A stretch of DNA of 63,489 bases. Source: Candidatus Sulfopaludibacter sp. GTDB taxonomy: Bacteria > Acidobacteriota > Terriglobia > Bryobacterales > Bryobacteraceae. The stretch lies in NCBI GenBank assembly GCA_031292755.1, contig JARLGM010000017.1, positions 1 to 63,489 of the forward strand, written 5' to 3'. This document shows, one piece after another, positions 51,844-62,287 of the stretch. Made by a program: the position numbers and the translations under genes. The first letter of the stretch is position 1. Each line of letters opens with the position of its first letter. A model generated the notes under the pieces. It was given only the letters and a program-made list of their open reading frames with translations, had not been told where the DNA came from and ran no database searches.

Positions 51844-53448
51844 TCACGGCGCCGGCCGATTCACCGTGAACGCGTACAAACTGTCCCCCGCGGCCACCAG
51901 GACATACTGCTTGCCGTCCAGCAGATAGGTGATCGGCCCCGCACTCGGCGACGCCATCAGTCCCGTATGCCACAAAATCTTCCCCGTCGCCGCCTGGAAC
52001 GCGATCAGGTTCGACCCGTTGCTGGTGAAGAGCAGTTTGCCCGCCGTAGACAGGTTGTTGACAATGCCGCTGCCACTCGGCCAATCGTGCCGCCAAACCG
52101 CTTTCCCGGTGCGATAGTCAATCGCCAGCAGCGCGTTCCCCTCGTTGCCCACACCGGTATCCAGCCCTCCCCAACCCTCCGGATGGTCGTCCGTATCGGT
52201 CAGGTAGAACATGCTGTATGACCGGCTGGTCCCCACGTAGAACAGTCCCGTGTCCGGATCGTAACTCGGGGCCTGCCAGTTGGTGGCGCCGTTCGACGAC
52301 GGTGAAACCAGCACGCCGTCCGTCGTGGGATACTTGGCCGGGTTCGCAATGGGCTGCCCTTTGGCGTCGAACCCCTTCGCCCAGTTCACCGTATCGATGA
52401 ACGGAGTGCCCACAATCCGTTTGCCGGTGGTCCGGTCCAGCACGAAGAAATACCCGTTGCGGCTGGCCTGCGCCACCAGTTTCCGTTGCTGCCCGTCAAT
52501 CACCCCGTCGAACAGAATGGGCGTCTCCACCGCGTCCCAATCGTGGACGTCATGCGGCGACGGCTGAAAATACCAGACCAGCTTCCCGGTGTCCGGATTC
52601 AACGCCACAATCGAGCAGGTATACAGGTCGTCCCCCTTCCGGCTCTTCTCCGCCATTACCGGATTCGGATTCCCCGTCCCCACGATGTACAGGTTCAGCT
52701 CGGGGTCATAAGTGCCCGGAATCCACGCCTGACCGGTGCCGTGAGCCGAACTGTACTCGTCCGGCCACGTTTCCATCCCCGGCTCGCCCTTGCGCGGCGT
52801 GGTCCACCACTTCCACTGCAGCGCACCCGTCTCCGGATCGCGCGATTGAATGAAGCCCGGATTGTCCAGGTGATCTCCGCCGATCCCGGTAACAATGTGA
52901 TTGCCGATCACCACCGGAGCCACCGTCGAGGTGTAGTCCAGCTTGGGGTCCGCAATCGAAACCTTCCAGCGCAGTTTCCCGGTCCTCGCGTCCAGGCTCA
53001 CCAGGTTGCTGTCCGGCGATTCGAAAAACAGCCAGTTCCCGTACATTCCCACGCCGCGATTGCCGATCGTGCTCCCCGTGTTGGGCGGGTATTCGTAGTG
53101 CCACAGCTCCCGCCCGGTGCGGGCATCCGCGGCCCACACATTATTCGGCGAGGTGAAGTACAGGATGCCGTTCACCAGCAGAGGCGTCGATTTGATCTGC
53201 ACGCCTCCTCCCCTGCCCCCGCCTCCGCCCGCCGTAAATCGCGTGGCCCAGGCCAGCGACAGATTGTGAACGTTGGATGCATTGATCTGCGTCAGGGAAC
53301 TGAAACGGCGTCCCGAATAATCGCCGTTATAAGTCGGCCAGCTATCGGCCGGGGGCTTCAGCAATTCGGCCGGCGTGAGCCCTTGCCCGTATGCTCCCGA
53401 AAGAGCCAGGGCCAGGAATGCCACCAACAGAAGGCGATGGTTTCTCAT
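51844..53448 (-). CDS. PQQ-type quinoprotein dehydrogenase (eight-bladed propeller)
   Basis: The ATG at 53448 overlaps the cytochrome stop as ATGA. The 534-residue protein has a signal peptide (about 1-23) and the propeller landmarks SWPTYNGDYSGRRFSSLTQIN, NVHNLSLAWATRF, WAADARTGRELWHYEY, VSLDARTGKLRWKV and repeated tryptophan-docking turns (ALNPDTGKLVWYF, AIDYRTGKAVWRHDW, FQAATGKILWHTG). It resembles PQQ alcohol or sugar dehydrogenases, periplasmic and dependent on PQQ and metal. There is no fused heme domain; the cytochrome encoded immediately upstream is the likely electron acceptor. Confidence 0.85.
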   Translation of the reverse strand: MRNHRLLLVAFLALALSGAYGQGLTPAELLKPPADSWPTYNGDYSGRRFSSLTQINASNVHNLSLAWATRFTAGGGGGRGGGVQIKSTPLLVNGILYFTSPNNVWAADARTGRELWHYEYPPNTGSTIGNRGVGMYGNWLFFESPDSNLVSLDARTGKLRWKVSIADPKLDYTSTVAPVVIGNHIVTGIGGDHLDNPGFIQSRDPETGALQWKWWTTPRKGEPGMETWPDEYSSAHGTGQAWIPGTYDPELNLYIVGTGNPNPVMAEKSRKGDDLYTCSIVALNPDTGKLVWYFQPSPHDVHDWDAVETPILFDGVIDGQQRKLVAQASRNGYFFVLDRTTGKRIVGTPFIDTVNWAKGFDAKGQPIANPAKYPTTDGVLVSPSSNGATNWQAPSYDPDTGLFYVGTSRSYSMFYLTDTDDHPEGWGGLDTGVGNEGNALLAIDYRTGKAVWRHDWPSGSGIVNNLSTAGKLLFTSNGSNLIAFQAATGKILWHTGLMASPSAGPITYLLDGKQYVLVAAGDSLYAFTVNRPAP

Positions 53449-54311
53449 TTCAGTGTCACCAGGTAGGCAGTCACGTTGTGTATATCGGCGTCCGTGTACT
53501 TGGCCAACAGGTCGGTGTGCGGCTTCAGCGGATCGTGCACTTCCACCCTCGGAGAATCCCCTTCGCGCGTGAAAGAATGATAGTCGCCCGAAGCGTCGTG
53601 CAGGGACACACTGAAATCGTCGATCCGGTCCAGCGTCCCTGAGACTTTCTGGCCGGACGCCAGCATCACCGTCACCGTGACCGCGCCGCGCGCCGAGGCC
53701 GTAGCCGCGCCCCGCCCGCCGCGACCACCGCCCCTTCCTCCGCGCGGCTGTAGCCAGCGGGCTTGCAGCGCAAACGCATCGTAGCGGCTCCCGATGCCCT
53801 TCAGGTCGCCCGTAGCCGAGTGGCAACTGCCGCACGTGGTTGCGAAATACGCCTCACCCTTTTTAGCGTCGCCGGTCAGCACGTCCTGGAACGCATACGT
53901 CGTGCGGTGGCCCGCCGCGAATGTCTGTACGTGCAGCCAGGCGATGACGTCGCCGATCTCGGCTTCGGTGAGGTTCGGCTTTGGCATGCCCGCATCCGGC
54001 CGCCCATTCCGCAGCACCGGAGCGATCAGAATACCTTTCTCGTCATCCAGCACCAGCGACGAACGAATCAGGTCCGGCGCGCCCACCCCGCCGCGTGCCG
54101 TGGCTCCATGGCATCCCGCGCAATTGGTCTGATACAGTTTCGCGCCGCGACCCACCGCGGCCGGGTCCTCCTTGGAGCCCGAGACGGCCGCGGCCTCGCC
54201 TCGACCTTGTGACCTTCCGGCGCGGCCCGCGGCGGGCTCCTGAGCCGTCAGGCTTGCCCCAGCCGCCAGTAGAAGAAGGAGCGGCAACGCGCCCCGTTCC
54301 CGATTCAACAT
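53445..54311 (-). CDS. Periplasmic diheme cytochrome c with an inserted beta domain
   Basis: The 288-residue protein has a signal peptide (about 1-23) and two heme motifs: CAGCH near residue 68 and CGSCH near 161. The first domain is a complete class I cytochrome with a Met ligand (GMPKPNLT). The second is interrupted after SRYDAFALQARWL by a Gly/Arg-rich linker and a beta segment (VTVTVMLASGQKVSGTLDRIDDFSVSLHD), and resumes as DADIHNVTAYLVTL. The insert resembles a small SH3/Sm-like barrel. It is translationally coupled to the quinoprotein and should carry its electrons. Confidence 0.85.
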   Translation of the reverse strand: MLNRERGALPLLLLLAAGASLTAQEPAAGRAGRSQGRGEAAAVSGSKEDPAAVGRGAKLYQTNCAGCHGATARGGVGAPDLIRSSLVLDDEKGILIAPVLRNGRPDAGMPKPNLTEAEIGDVIAWLHVQTFAAGHRTTYAFQDVLTGDAKKGEAYFATTCGSCHSATGDLKGIGSRYDAFALQARWLQPRGGRGGGRGGRGAATASARGAVTVTVMLASGQKVSGTLDRIDDFSVSLHDASGDYHSFTREGDSPRVEVHDPLKPHTDLLAKYTDADIHNVTAYLVTLK

Positions 54312-54347
54312 GTGTTCCCTCTGAGAACACCAGTCTACCGCGCGCGG

Positions 54348-55334
54348 TCATATCGTTGCTGCGACCCGGATGACCACGTGACCTTTCTTGTGGCCCGCCT
54401 CCGCATACCGGTGAGCCTGTGCGATCTCCTCCAGCGAATAGCGCCTGTCAATCACCGTCCGGAGCGTTCCGGCCTCGATCAGCCCCTTGAGAAATGCCAG
54501 GTCCCCCTCGGCCGCCTTTGCCATGCCGCTAATGACCTTTGCCGCGCCCGTGACGGAGATCCACTGACTTCTCAGCATCCCTGCAAGTATTGACAACATT
54601 CCTCCGGAACCGCCGATCCGCACATAGGAACCGCCCCGCTTCAGGCACTTCAGACTGCGCGCAAAACCGCTTTTGCCGACGGTGTCGCAAACGATGTCGT
54701 AGACCCGGCCGGCTCTCGCGAAATCCTCCCTGGTGTAGTCCACCACTTCGTCCGCGCCGAGCGACTTCACCAGGTCCAGGTTGGCGGTGCTGCACACCCC
54801 GGTGACGTGCGCCCCGAAGTGCTTCGCGAGCTGAATCGCGAAAATCCCCACGCTCCCCGAGGCGCCGTAGACCAGCACTCGCTGGCCCGTCTGGACCCCC
54901 GCCTTTCGCAGGAAGTGCAACGCCGTCACCCCGCCGAACAAGACCGCCGCGGCTTCCTCAAACGTCATATTTACCGGCTTAATGGCAATGCCGGCATCCT
55001 CCGGCACACACAGGTATTCGGCATGTGCCCCGAACCGGAACCCGGTCGAGCCGAATACCGGGTCGCCCTCGCCGAAGCGGGTCACTGCCTTGCCCACCGC
55101 TTCGACCGTTCCGGCGAACTCCATCCCCAGGATGCGGGCCTTCTTTGGCACCCAGAGGCCGTTGAGAAATCGTATGAAGAATGGCTCGGCTTTTCGCAAC
55201 CGCCAGTCCGCCGCGCACACCGTCGCCGCGTGGACGCGAACCAGAACTTCATTGTCCCTGGGCGCCGGCTTTGCGACGTCCTTGATTTCGAGAACCTCGG
55301 GCGGGCCGTATCGAGTGTAAACAGCGGCTTTCAT
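54348..55334 (-). CDS. Zinc-free MDR oxidoreductase (quinone oxidoreductase-like)
   Basis: The ATG at 55334 gives MKAAVYTRYGPPEVLEIKDV, the usual MDR start; the longer frame adds a spurious hydrophobic leader. The 328-residue protein has ILGMEFAGTVEAVGKAV and the NADPH-binding RVLVYGASGSVGIFAIQLAKHFGAHVTGVC, with no conserved zinc Cys set. It resembles NADPH:quinone reductases and enone reductases. It is cytoplasmic. It lies next to exported redox genes but has no obvious partnership with them. Confidence 0.85.
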   Translation of the reverse strand: MKAAVYTRYGPPEVLEIKDVAKPAPRDNEVLVRVHAATVCAADWRLRKAEPFFIRFLNGLWVPKKARILGMEFAGTVEAVGKAVTRFGEGDPVFGSTGFRFGAHAEYLCVPEDAGIAIKPVNMTFEEAAAVLFGGVTALHFLRKAGVQTGQRVLVYGASGSVGIFAIQLAKHFGAHVTGVCSTANLDLVKSLGADEVVDYTREDFARAGRVYDIVCDTVGKSGFARSLKCLKRGGSYVRIGGSGGMLSILAGMLRSQWISVTGAAKVISGMAKAAEGDLAFLKGLIEAGTLRTVIDRRYSLEEIAQAHRYAEAGHKKGHVVIRVAATI

Positions 55335-55428
55335 AAATGAGGCCAATCCGCAAATCGAGACGAGGACGAGCCCCTGAAAGGTTCCATTCATCCTATCGGC
55401 GTTCCTCCGCGTGCAAGGCGGAAGCGTT

Positions 55429-56178
55429 TCAAAAACTCAGATCCGCGACCTTTCTCCGCACCACCACTTCGATCAGGTTTCGCATGCCCACGAATTTCGC
55501 GTTCAAACGAGTCGCGGCTTCCTGGCCAAGCTGCTGAGTCAGGAAGGGCCCACCTTCCATATCGGCAAACTTGGTGTAGACGGTGGAGAGGGTCACATCG
55601 TTCGGATTGGCTCCCGGGCCCCTAGCATTCACGATGAGCCCCACCTTCGCCTTCTTATACACGGGCAGCACCTCGGCCTTCATCAGGCTCTGGAAATCCG
55701 GCATCTTTCCGGGAGCAATGCGATACCGCACGGTCACGATCATATTCGGTGTCGGCCCCGCGAGGACGTTACTGATTTCCGGTAACCGCGTGATCATATA
55801 ACTCGTGGAACTGTCGGTGCACTTGCGGAGCTTTTCGTTCAGCCTTGCGGCGCCGGGCGTATCCAGCGCCTTTACGATGGGACTCTGCCCGTCGAATTGG
55901 GACATATTCCCGATCGGCGAAATCAGAAGGTATTCATACGCGTTGCCGAATATCGAAGTGACATAGACCGTACGGGTCTTTTCGCCCGCCTTCTTCAGCG
56001 CCGGAAGCACTTCGTTCTTCTGCAAATCCACCCATTCTGTCAGCATGTCGGGCTTGACGTGCGTGACGGTGACGCGCGACCGGAGCGGCATGTCGCTTTG
56101 GGCCAGACTCTGTGAACAGGAAGCAAGCGCCAGCACGGCAATGCCGGCGCAGGAAAGGAACTGTGCTCTGACGTTCAT
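55429..56178 (-). CDS. Secreted protein with two ABM/NIPSNAP-like ferredoxin-fold domains
   Basis: The 249-residue protein has a signal peptide (about 1-26) and two repeats of a dimeric alpha/beta-barrel type. The first spans about 34-110 (VTVTHVKPDMLTEWVDLQKN, VLPALKKAGEKTRTV), the second about 145-225 (VTVRYRIAPGKMPDFQSLMK, VLPVYKKAKVGLIV). The fold is used by monooxygenase-like and stress proteins; no catalytic residue is evident. Function unknown. The 271-bp stretch upstream (56179-56449) holds no clear gene. Confidence 0.7.
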   Translation of the reverse strand: MNVRAQFLSCAGIAVLALASCSQSLAQSDMPLRSRVTVTHVKPDMLTEWVDLQKNEVLPALKKAGEKTRTVYVTSIFGNAYEYLLISPIGNMSQFDGQSPIVKALDTPGAARLNEKLRKCTDSSTSYMITRLPEISNVLAGPTPNMIVTVRYRIAPGKMPDFQSLMKAEVLPVYKKAKVGLIVNARGPGANPNDVTLSTVYTKFADMEGGPFLTQQLGQEAATRLNAKFVGMRNLIEVVVRRKVADLSF

Positions 56179-56449
56179 ACTGTTTCCTCGTTTCGCTCAA
56201 CCCTTCGGAATGCGATGTGGCACTACCCAGTGCCGGTTGGCAAGGAACCCCGCCGAGTGCTCGCGCCGTTGCGCGGCGGTCGATCGAAGAGTTGTGAAGC
56301 AAGAATGCAGCCGCCTCTCTACGAAGTCAAGCGTCATTTGCAGCGATGCCAGAGGCCCACGTACCCCCAAAACGGATAGTGGGACGGCTATGAAACCAGG
56401 CGATCGCCGTTCCCGCCAGACCAAATCGATTACCATAAGTCTTTATCGA

Positions 56450-57850
56450 ATGATGATCGCCAGCCAGGACCTCATCCGCACCATCGCCGAAGAAGTCATC
56501 GCCCGGATTGAAGCCCGCGGCGGCGGTGACGATGGCGTTTTCGAAACCGTCGATCAGGCCGTGAAAGCTGCCGCCGCGGCACAGCCGCGCGTCGCTGCCA
56601 TGGGTCTGGAAGACCGCGAACGGATGAACGCCATCATTCGCCGCATCTGCCACGACAACGCCGCCGAGCTCGCGCGCATCGAACTGGCCGAGACCAAAAT
56701 CGGCCGCGCCGACCACAAGGCCATCAAGCTGCGCAACATCCGGCTGGTGCTGGGCGCCGACGCCATGCGCAGCGAGGCCAGTTCGGATGTCACCGGCCTC
56801 TGCCTGGTGGAGCACGCGCCGTGGGGCGTCATCGGCATGGTCCTGCCGGCCACTCATTCGGTGCCCACCATGGCCAGCAATGCCATCAATATCCTCGCCG
56901 CCGGCAACACCGCGGTCTTCAGCCCGCACCCCACCGGCGTCGGGGTGGCCGCCCGCGCGCTCCGGATGTTCAACCGCGAGATTCTGCGCGAACTCGGCGT
57001 GGCCAACGTCCTCACCATGGCCCGCGAAGCCACCATTCAGAACGCGGAGCAGATCTTCCAGCATCCCGATGTGGCCCTGCTGTGCGTCACCGGCGGCCCC
57101 GGAGTGGTCAAAGCGGCCATGAAGTTCGGCAAACGCGTGATCGCGGCCGGCCCCGGAAACCCGCCGGTGGTCGTCGATGAGACCGCCGATCTTGACGCCG
57201 CCGCCAAAGCCATCATTCAGGGCGCATCGTTCGATAACAACCTGTTGTGCATCGGAGAAAAGGAAGTGTTCGTGGTGGCCTCCGTCGCCGATGCCTTCCT
57301 GGACAGCATGAGGCGCGCCGGCGCGGTCCAACTCGACGCCCGCGCCATCGAAGCGCTCACCGGTGCGGCATTCACCTTTGTGGAGAAAGACGGCGTGCGC
57401 CACCCGCATGTGAAGCGCGAGTTCATCGGCCAGGATACGCAAGTACTGGCCCAGGCCGCCGGCGTGGGTGTGCCCGCCGGCACGGACCTGCTGTTCGGCG
57501 AAACCACCGAAGACCATCCATTCGTGCAGGAAGAACAGATGATGCCGTTCCTGCCCGTGGTGCGCGTCCCCCATGTGGATGCCGCCATCCAGGCCTCCGT
57601 GCGGGCCGAGCACGGATACCGGCACACCGCCATGATTCATTCGCGCAACCTGGAAAACGCCACCCGCATGGCCCGCGCCCTGAATGCCACGCTGTTCGTG
57701 CAAAACGCGCCCTGCTACGCTTCCCTGAACCTGCCCAGCTATCTGAGTCACAGCATCGCCACGCCCACCGGCGAAGGAGTCACCACCCCCATGACCTTCA
57801 CCCGGCAGCGCCGCATCGTGATTGGCGGCGGCGCCCTGCGAATCCTATGA
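56450..57850 (+). CDS. CoA-acylating aldehyde dehydrogenase, PduP/EutE-like, with encapsulation-type N-terminus
   Basis: The 466-residue protein (ATG 56450, second ATG next) starts with an amphipathic helix, QDLIRTIAEEVIARIEA, very like the PduP targeting peptide (LIRTI shared), followed by a Gly linker. The catalytic Cys is in FDNNLLCIGEKEVFV; the Rossmann part has APWGVIGMVLPATHSVPTM and CVTGGPGVVKAAM; the C-terminus LSHSIATPTGEGVTTPMTF is diagnostic of EutE/PduP. It converts an aldehyde, CoA and NAD to acyl-CoA. It overlaps the aldolase as ATGA; together they match fucose/rhamnose-type microcompartment cargo. Confidence 0.88.
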   Translation: MMIASQDLIRTIAEEVIARIEARGGGDDGVFETVDQAVKAAAAAQPRVAAMGLEDRERMNAIIRRICHDNAAELARIELAETKIGRADHKAIKLRNIRLVLGADAMRSEASSDVTGLCLVEHAPWGVIGMVLPATHSVPTMASNAINILAAGNTAVFSPHPTGVGVAARALRMFNREILRELGVANVLTMAREATIQNAEQIFQHPDVALLCVTGGPGVVKAAMKFGKRVIAAGPGNPPVVVDETADLDAAAKAIIQGASFDNNLLCIGEKEVFVVASVADAFLDSMRRAGAVQLDARAIEALTGAAFTFVEKDGVRHPHVKREFIGQDTQVLAQAAGVGVPAGTDLLFGETTEDHPFVQEEQMMPFLPVVRVPHVDAAIQASVRAEHGYRHTAMIHSRNLENATRMARALNATLFVQNAPCYASLNLPSYLSHSIATPTGEGVTTPMTFTRQRRIVIGGGALRIL

Positions 57851-58857
57851 AGTCGATCGATCTGAGCAACGAGAAAGTCATCACCCTCGGCGACCTGACC
57901 GCGGCGGCGAAGGACGATACCATCGAACTGCTGGTCGGCGAAAATGCCGTGATGACTCCTTCGGCACTCGAATTCACCGAGCAACACCGCATCTCCGTCC
58001 GCCGCGGCGGCAGAGCGCCCGCCGGCGGCAATGACCTGTTCACCTCGCCCGAAGCCGAGGCCGTAAAAGAAGAGATCTGCCACGTGGGCCGCAAGCTCTG
58101 GCAACGCCAGTACGTGGATGGCAACGGCGGGAATATCTCCTATCGCATCGGCCCCAACCAGGTCATCTGCACCCCCACGCTGCTGAGTAAGGCCGACCTC
58201 CGCCCGCAGGATCTGTGCATGGTCGATCTCGAAGGCAAACAACTCGCCGGCGGCCGCCCGCGCACCAGTGAGATCCTGATGCACCTCGAGATCTACAAAG
58301 AGGTTCCCGAGGCCAAAGCGGTGGTCCATTGTCATCCGCCGCACGCCACCGCATATGCCATCGTGGGACGCGTGCCGCCCACCTGCGTCATCCCCGAATA
58401 CGAAGTCTTCATCGGCAAGGTGGCGCTCTCTCCCTACGAAACCCCCGGCACGCCGGAATTCGCGCGCACCGTCATCCCATTCGTCAAGACGCACAACACC
58501 GTGCTCCTCGGCAATCACGGCATCGTCTGCTGGGGCGATACCGTCACCCACGCGGAGTGGTACGCCGAAGTCGTGGACACCTATTGCTGGACTCTGATGC
58601 TGGCGTCGCAACTCGGAGCGCCGCTCTCTCACATCGCCGGCGACAAAGCCGCCGACCTGCTGGCCATCAAGAAAAAACTCGGCCTGCCGGACCCCCGTCA
58701 CGAAGATAAGGAGTGCGCCGTCTGCGATCTGCCCGCAGGCCCCGGGTCGATTGCGATCCCGCCGCCGGGCCGCCCGGCCTCCCCGCGCTCCGAAATCGAA
58801 GAGATCATCCAGGCGGTGACGGACCGCGTGATCGCCGCCCTGCAAACCAAACGGTAG
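57847..58857 (+). CDS. Class II aldolase with N-terminal BMC-type domain and C-terminal encapsulation-like helix
   Basis: The 336-residue protein starts at the ATG overlapping the dehydrogenase stop. The first 60 residues form a small domain (VITLGDLTAAAK, ENAVMTPSALEFTEQHRISVRR) like those on other microcompartment-associated proteins. The aldolase/adducin domain has NGGNISYRIG, the zinc site HCHPPHATAY with LGNHGIVCWG, and YEVFIGKVALSPYE. A C-x2-C, a Pro/Gly linker and an amphipathic tail (SEIEEIIQAVTDRVIAAL) follow. It probably splits a sugar phosphate such as fuculose- or rhamnulose-1-phosphate into lactaldehyde, the substrate of the adjacent dehydrogenase. Confidence 0.85.
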   Translation: MKSIDLSNEKVITLGDLTAAAKDDTIELLVGENAVMTPSALEFTEQHRISVRRGGRAPAGGNDLFTSPEAEAVKEEICHVGRKLWQRQYVDGNGGNISYRIGPNQVICTPTLLSKADLRPQDLCMVDLEGKQLAGGRPRTSEILMHLEIYKEVPEAKAVVHCHPPHATAYAIVGRVPPTCVIPEYEVFIGKVALSPYETPGTPEFARTVIPFVKTHNTVLLGNHGIVCWGDTVTHAEWYAEVVDTYCWTLMLASQLGAPLSHIAGDKAADLLAIKKKLGLPDPRHEDKECAVCDLPAGPGSIAIPPPGRPASPRSEIEEIIQAVTDRVIAALQTKR

Positions 58858-58860
58858 ATC

Positions 58861-58894
58861 CCGGGTCCCCGGATGGAACACCCCGGGGACCCGG
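58861..58894 (+). terminator. Strong GC hairpin after the aldolase gene
   Basis: CCGGGTCCCCGG (58861-58872) pairs perfectly with CCGGGGACCCGG (58883-58894) around a 10-nt loop, 4 bp after the stop codon. No T-run follows, so it is a non-canonical terminator or RNA stabiliser. Confidence 0.6.
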
Positions 58895-59009
58895 CTCCTC
58901 CGAATCACGTGTAATTAGGTACGACGACAGGATACCCCGAATTCTTTACGCCGTCGATTGGCTATTTGTACGCTATTTAACATTCCGGATTCAACTACCG
59001 TGAGCGTGG

Positions 59010-60904
<1,895 letters not shown>

Positions 60905-62020
60905 TCACAGCAGCAGCGCTTCCATGCGATGCCCATGCACCATCTGCTCGCAGGGAGACCACTCGAAAACCGTGAACCGCCCGTCCTGCGACGCCACCAG
61001 CGCCAGCGCATCCCGCTGATCGTGTGCAAATTGCGCCGCCGAAAGGTGACGCGTGCCGCCCAAGTCGTCAGGATGCATCCGCGCCGCCACCTGCCCTTGA
61101 ATCGGCTCGGTCAGCGTGATCTGTTCCACCTGCGGGAAGCCGCGGCGGCGGGCGATCTTCGCCCCGAAGCCCAGCAGCTCATACTGGTCGTTCATTACCA
61201 CGGCGCCATCCACCGCCGTCAGGCCCGCCACCCAGTCGATCGTCCGCCCTAATTCTTCATGCGCCGCGTCTTTCTGGCTCAACTGCGCCAGTTTCGCAAA
61301 CGGCGGCGAAACCGGGTACGCCATTGCCACAATCGATTCCCGCCAGGCCTCGCTGTCCGCGGGTACCACCAGGAGGGCCCCGCCCCGCCCGTGCTCCCGC
61401 ATCGAAAGGGCCAGCCGCACCAGCACGTTCACCGAGTGCGCCCAAGAGGCCGATGGCGCGAACCCCAGCAGCGACGTGAGCAGTTCCGGACACTCCGGCA
61501 CCTCGGAAGCATGCTCGTCCACCAGCTTGATCAGGTCGCCCTCCAGCAGGACCACGTTCACAAATTTGCCCGCCTCGTCGCCGCTATGGTGCTTCACCAC
61601 CAGCAATCCCGGCGCCGCCACTTCCAGTACAAAGCAATAGCTCGGAATCGTGCGCGTGGTGCCCCAAACATAGAGGTCCTCACCGCTGTGCCATACCCCC
61701 AGATGAATGCCGTGACGCTCCACGGCGGGCGCAATCCGTGTCAGCGCCGCCGGAGCCAGCGCCAGCGGGCGCTCGAACACCAGTGGATGGACCGCCTCTT
61801 CCGGAGACAGAAACGCCAGCGAAATCCGCGGCAGGTAGCCTTCTTCCCGCCTGAGGCTGGCCCAGAAGGCGGCATCGATCATGGCTTCGATGGCTTCTGC
61901 CTCCGGCACCGAAGCCAGGCATCCGGGATTACCCTTGCGGGCCTGCGCCATCCGCCGCGCAAAGTAATCGTGCACTGTAGGGGAGACGATTCGGGCTGCG
62001 GCGTATGCCTCGCGCTTCAT
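60905..62020 (-). CDS. DAC-fold (diadenylate cyclase-like) protein with N-terminal sensor domain
   Basis: The 371-residue protein (ATG at 62020) has an N-terminal alpha/beta region of about 200 residues, and a C-terminal half with DAC landmarks: HGRGGALLVVP (about 210-220), AVDGAVVMNDQYELLGFGAKI (D271-G-A), and GGTRHLSAAQF (T323-R-H) followed by DALALVASQDGRFTVFE. These align with the DGA and RHR motifs of DisA/CdaA, although RHR reads RHL. The arrangement resembles DACNV-type sensor plus DAC proteins described by genome analysis. If active it would make c-di-AMP or a related nucleotide. No TM is seen. Confidence 0.68.
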   Translation of the reverse strand: MKREAYAAARIVSPTVHDYFARRMAQARKGNPGCLASVPEAEAIEAMIDAAFWASLRREEGYLPRISLAFLSPEEAVHPLVFERPLALAPAALTRIAPAVERHGIHLGVWHSGEDLYVWGTTRTIPSYCFVLEVAAPGLLVVKHHSGDEAGKFVNVVLLEGDLIKLVDEHASEVPECPELLTSLLGFAPSASWAHSVNVLVRLALSMREHGRGGALLVVPADSEAWRESIVAMAYPVSPPFAKLAQLSQKDAAHEELGRTIDWVAGLTAVDGAVVMNDQYELLGFGAKIARRRGFPQVEQITLTEPIQGQVAARMHPDDLGGTRHLSAAQFAHDQRDALALVASQDGRFTVFEWSPCEQMVHGHRMEALLL

Positions 62021-62083
62021 ACTTTCGATTATCGCGTGCCGTCTTCCTGAAGTTTGCGAGCCGTTGAGACGATAAGAGAGGTG

Positions 62084-62287
62084 ATGGAGAAATCGCGATT
62101 CCCCCGGCGCGTCCGAGTCGCAGCGCGTCCGGGGGACAAAGCACCGAAAACCCGGTGCCAGTGCCGCCAGTGCCGCCAGTGTCTGAACGATGCCCGCTGG
62201 GAGCGGATCTACGCAGAGAAGTTCGCTGACCCCGCCTATTACACCCGCCAGGTGTTGCCACACCCTTCACCGTTGTCGTGCGTGTGA
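62084..62287 (+). CDS. Small cysteine-rich conserved acidobacterial-type protein
   Basis: The ATG at 62084 follows AAGAGAGGTG; a GTG at 62081 is an alternative. The 67-residue product has a basic N-terminus (FPRRVRVAARPGDKAPK), a cluster RCQCRQCRQC (C-x-C-x2-C-x2-C) and NDARWERIYAEKFADPAYYTRQ. The C-cluster followed by ARWERI-x4-KFADPxYY is a pattern I associate with small acidobacterial proteins of unknown role. A metal-binding function is likely. It overlaps the end of the next gene by 21 bp, tail to tail. Confidence 0.6.
   Translation: MEKSRFPRRVRVAARPGDKAPKTRCQCRQCRQCLNDARWERIYAEKFADPAYYTRQVLPHPSPLSCV

Noticed and set aside
53449..53835. Possible N-terminal extension of the quinoprotein
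   Set aside because: It re-reads the cytochrome gene in another frame; the signal peptide begins at 53448.
56327..57751. 474-codon open frame on the minus strand
   Set aside because: It is antisense to the aldehyde dehydrogenase, is rich in Gly/His/Asp and shows no fold.
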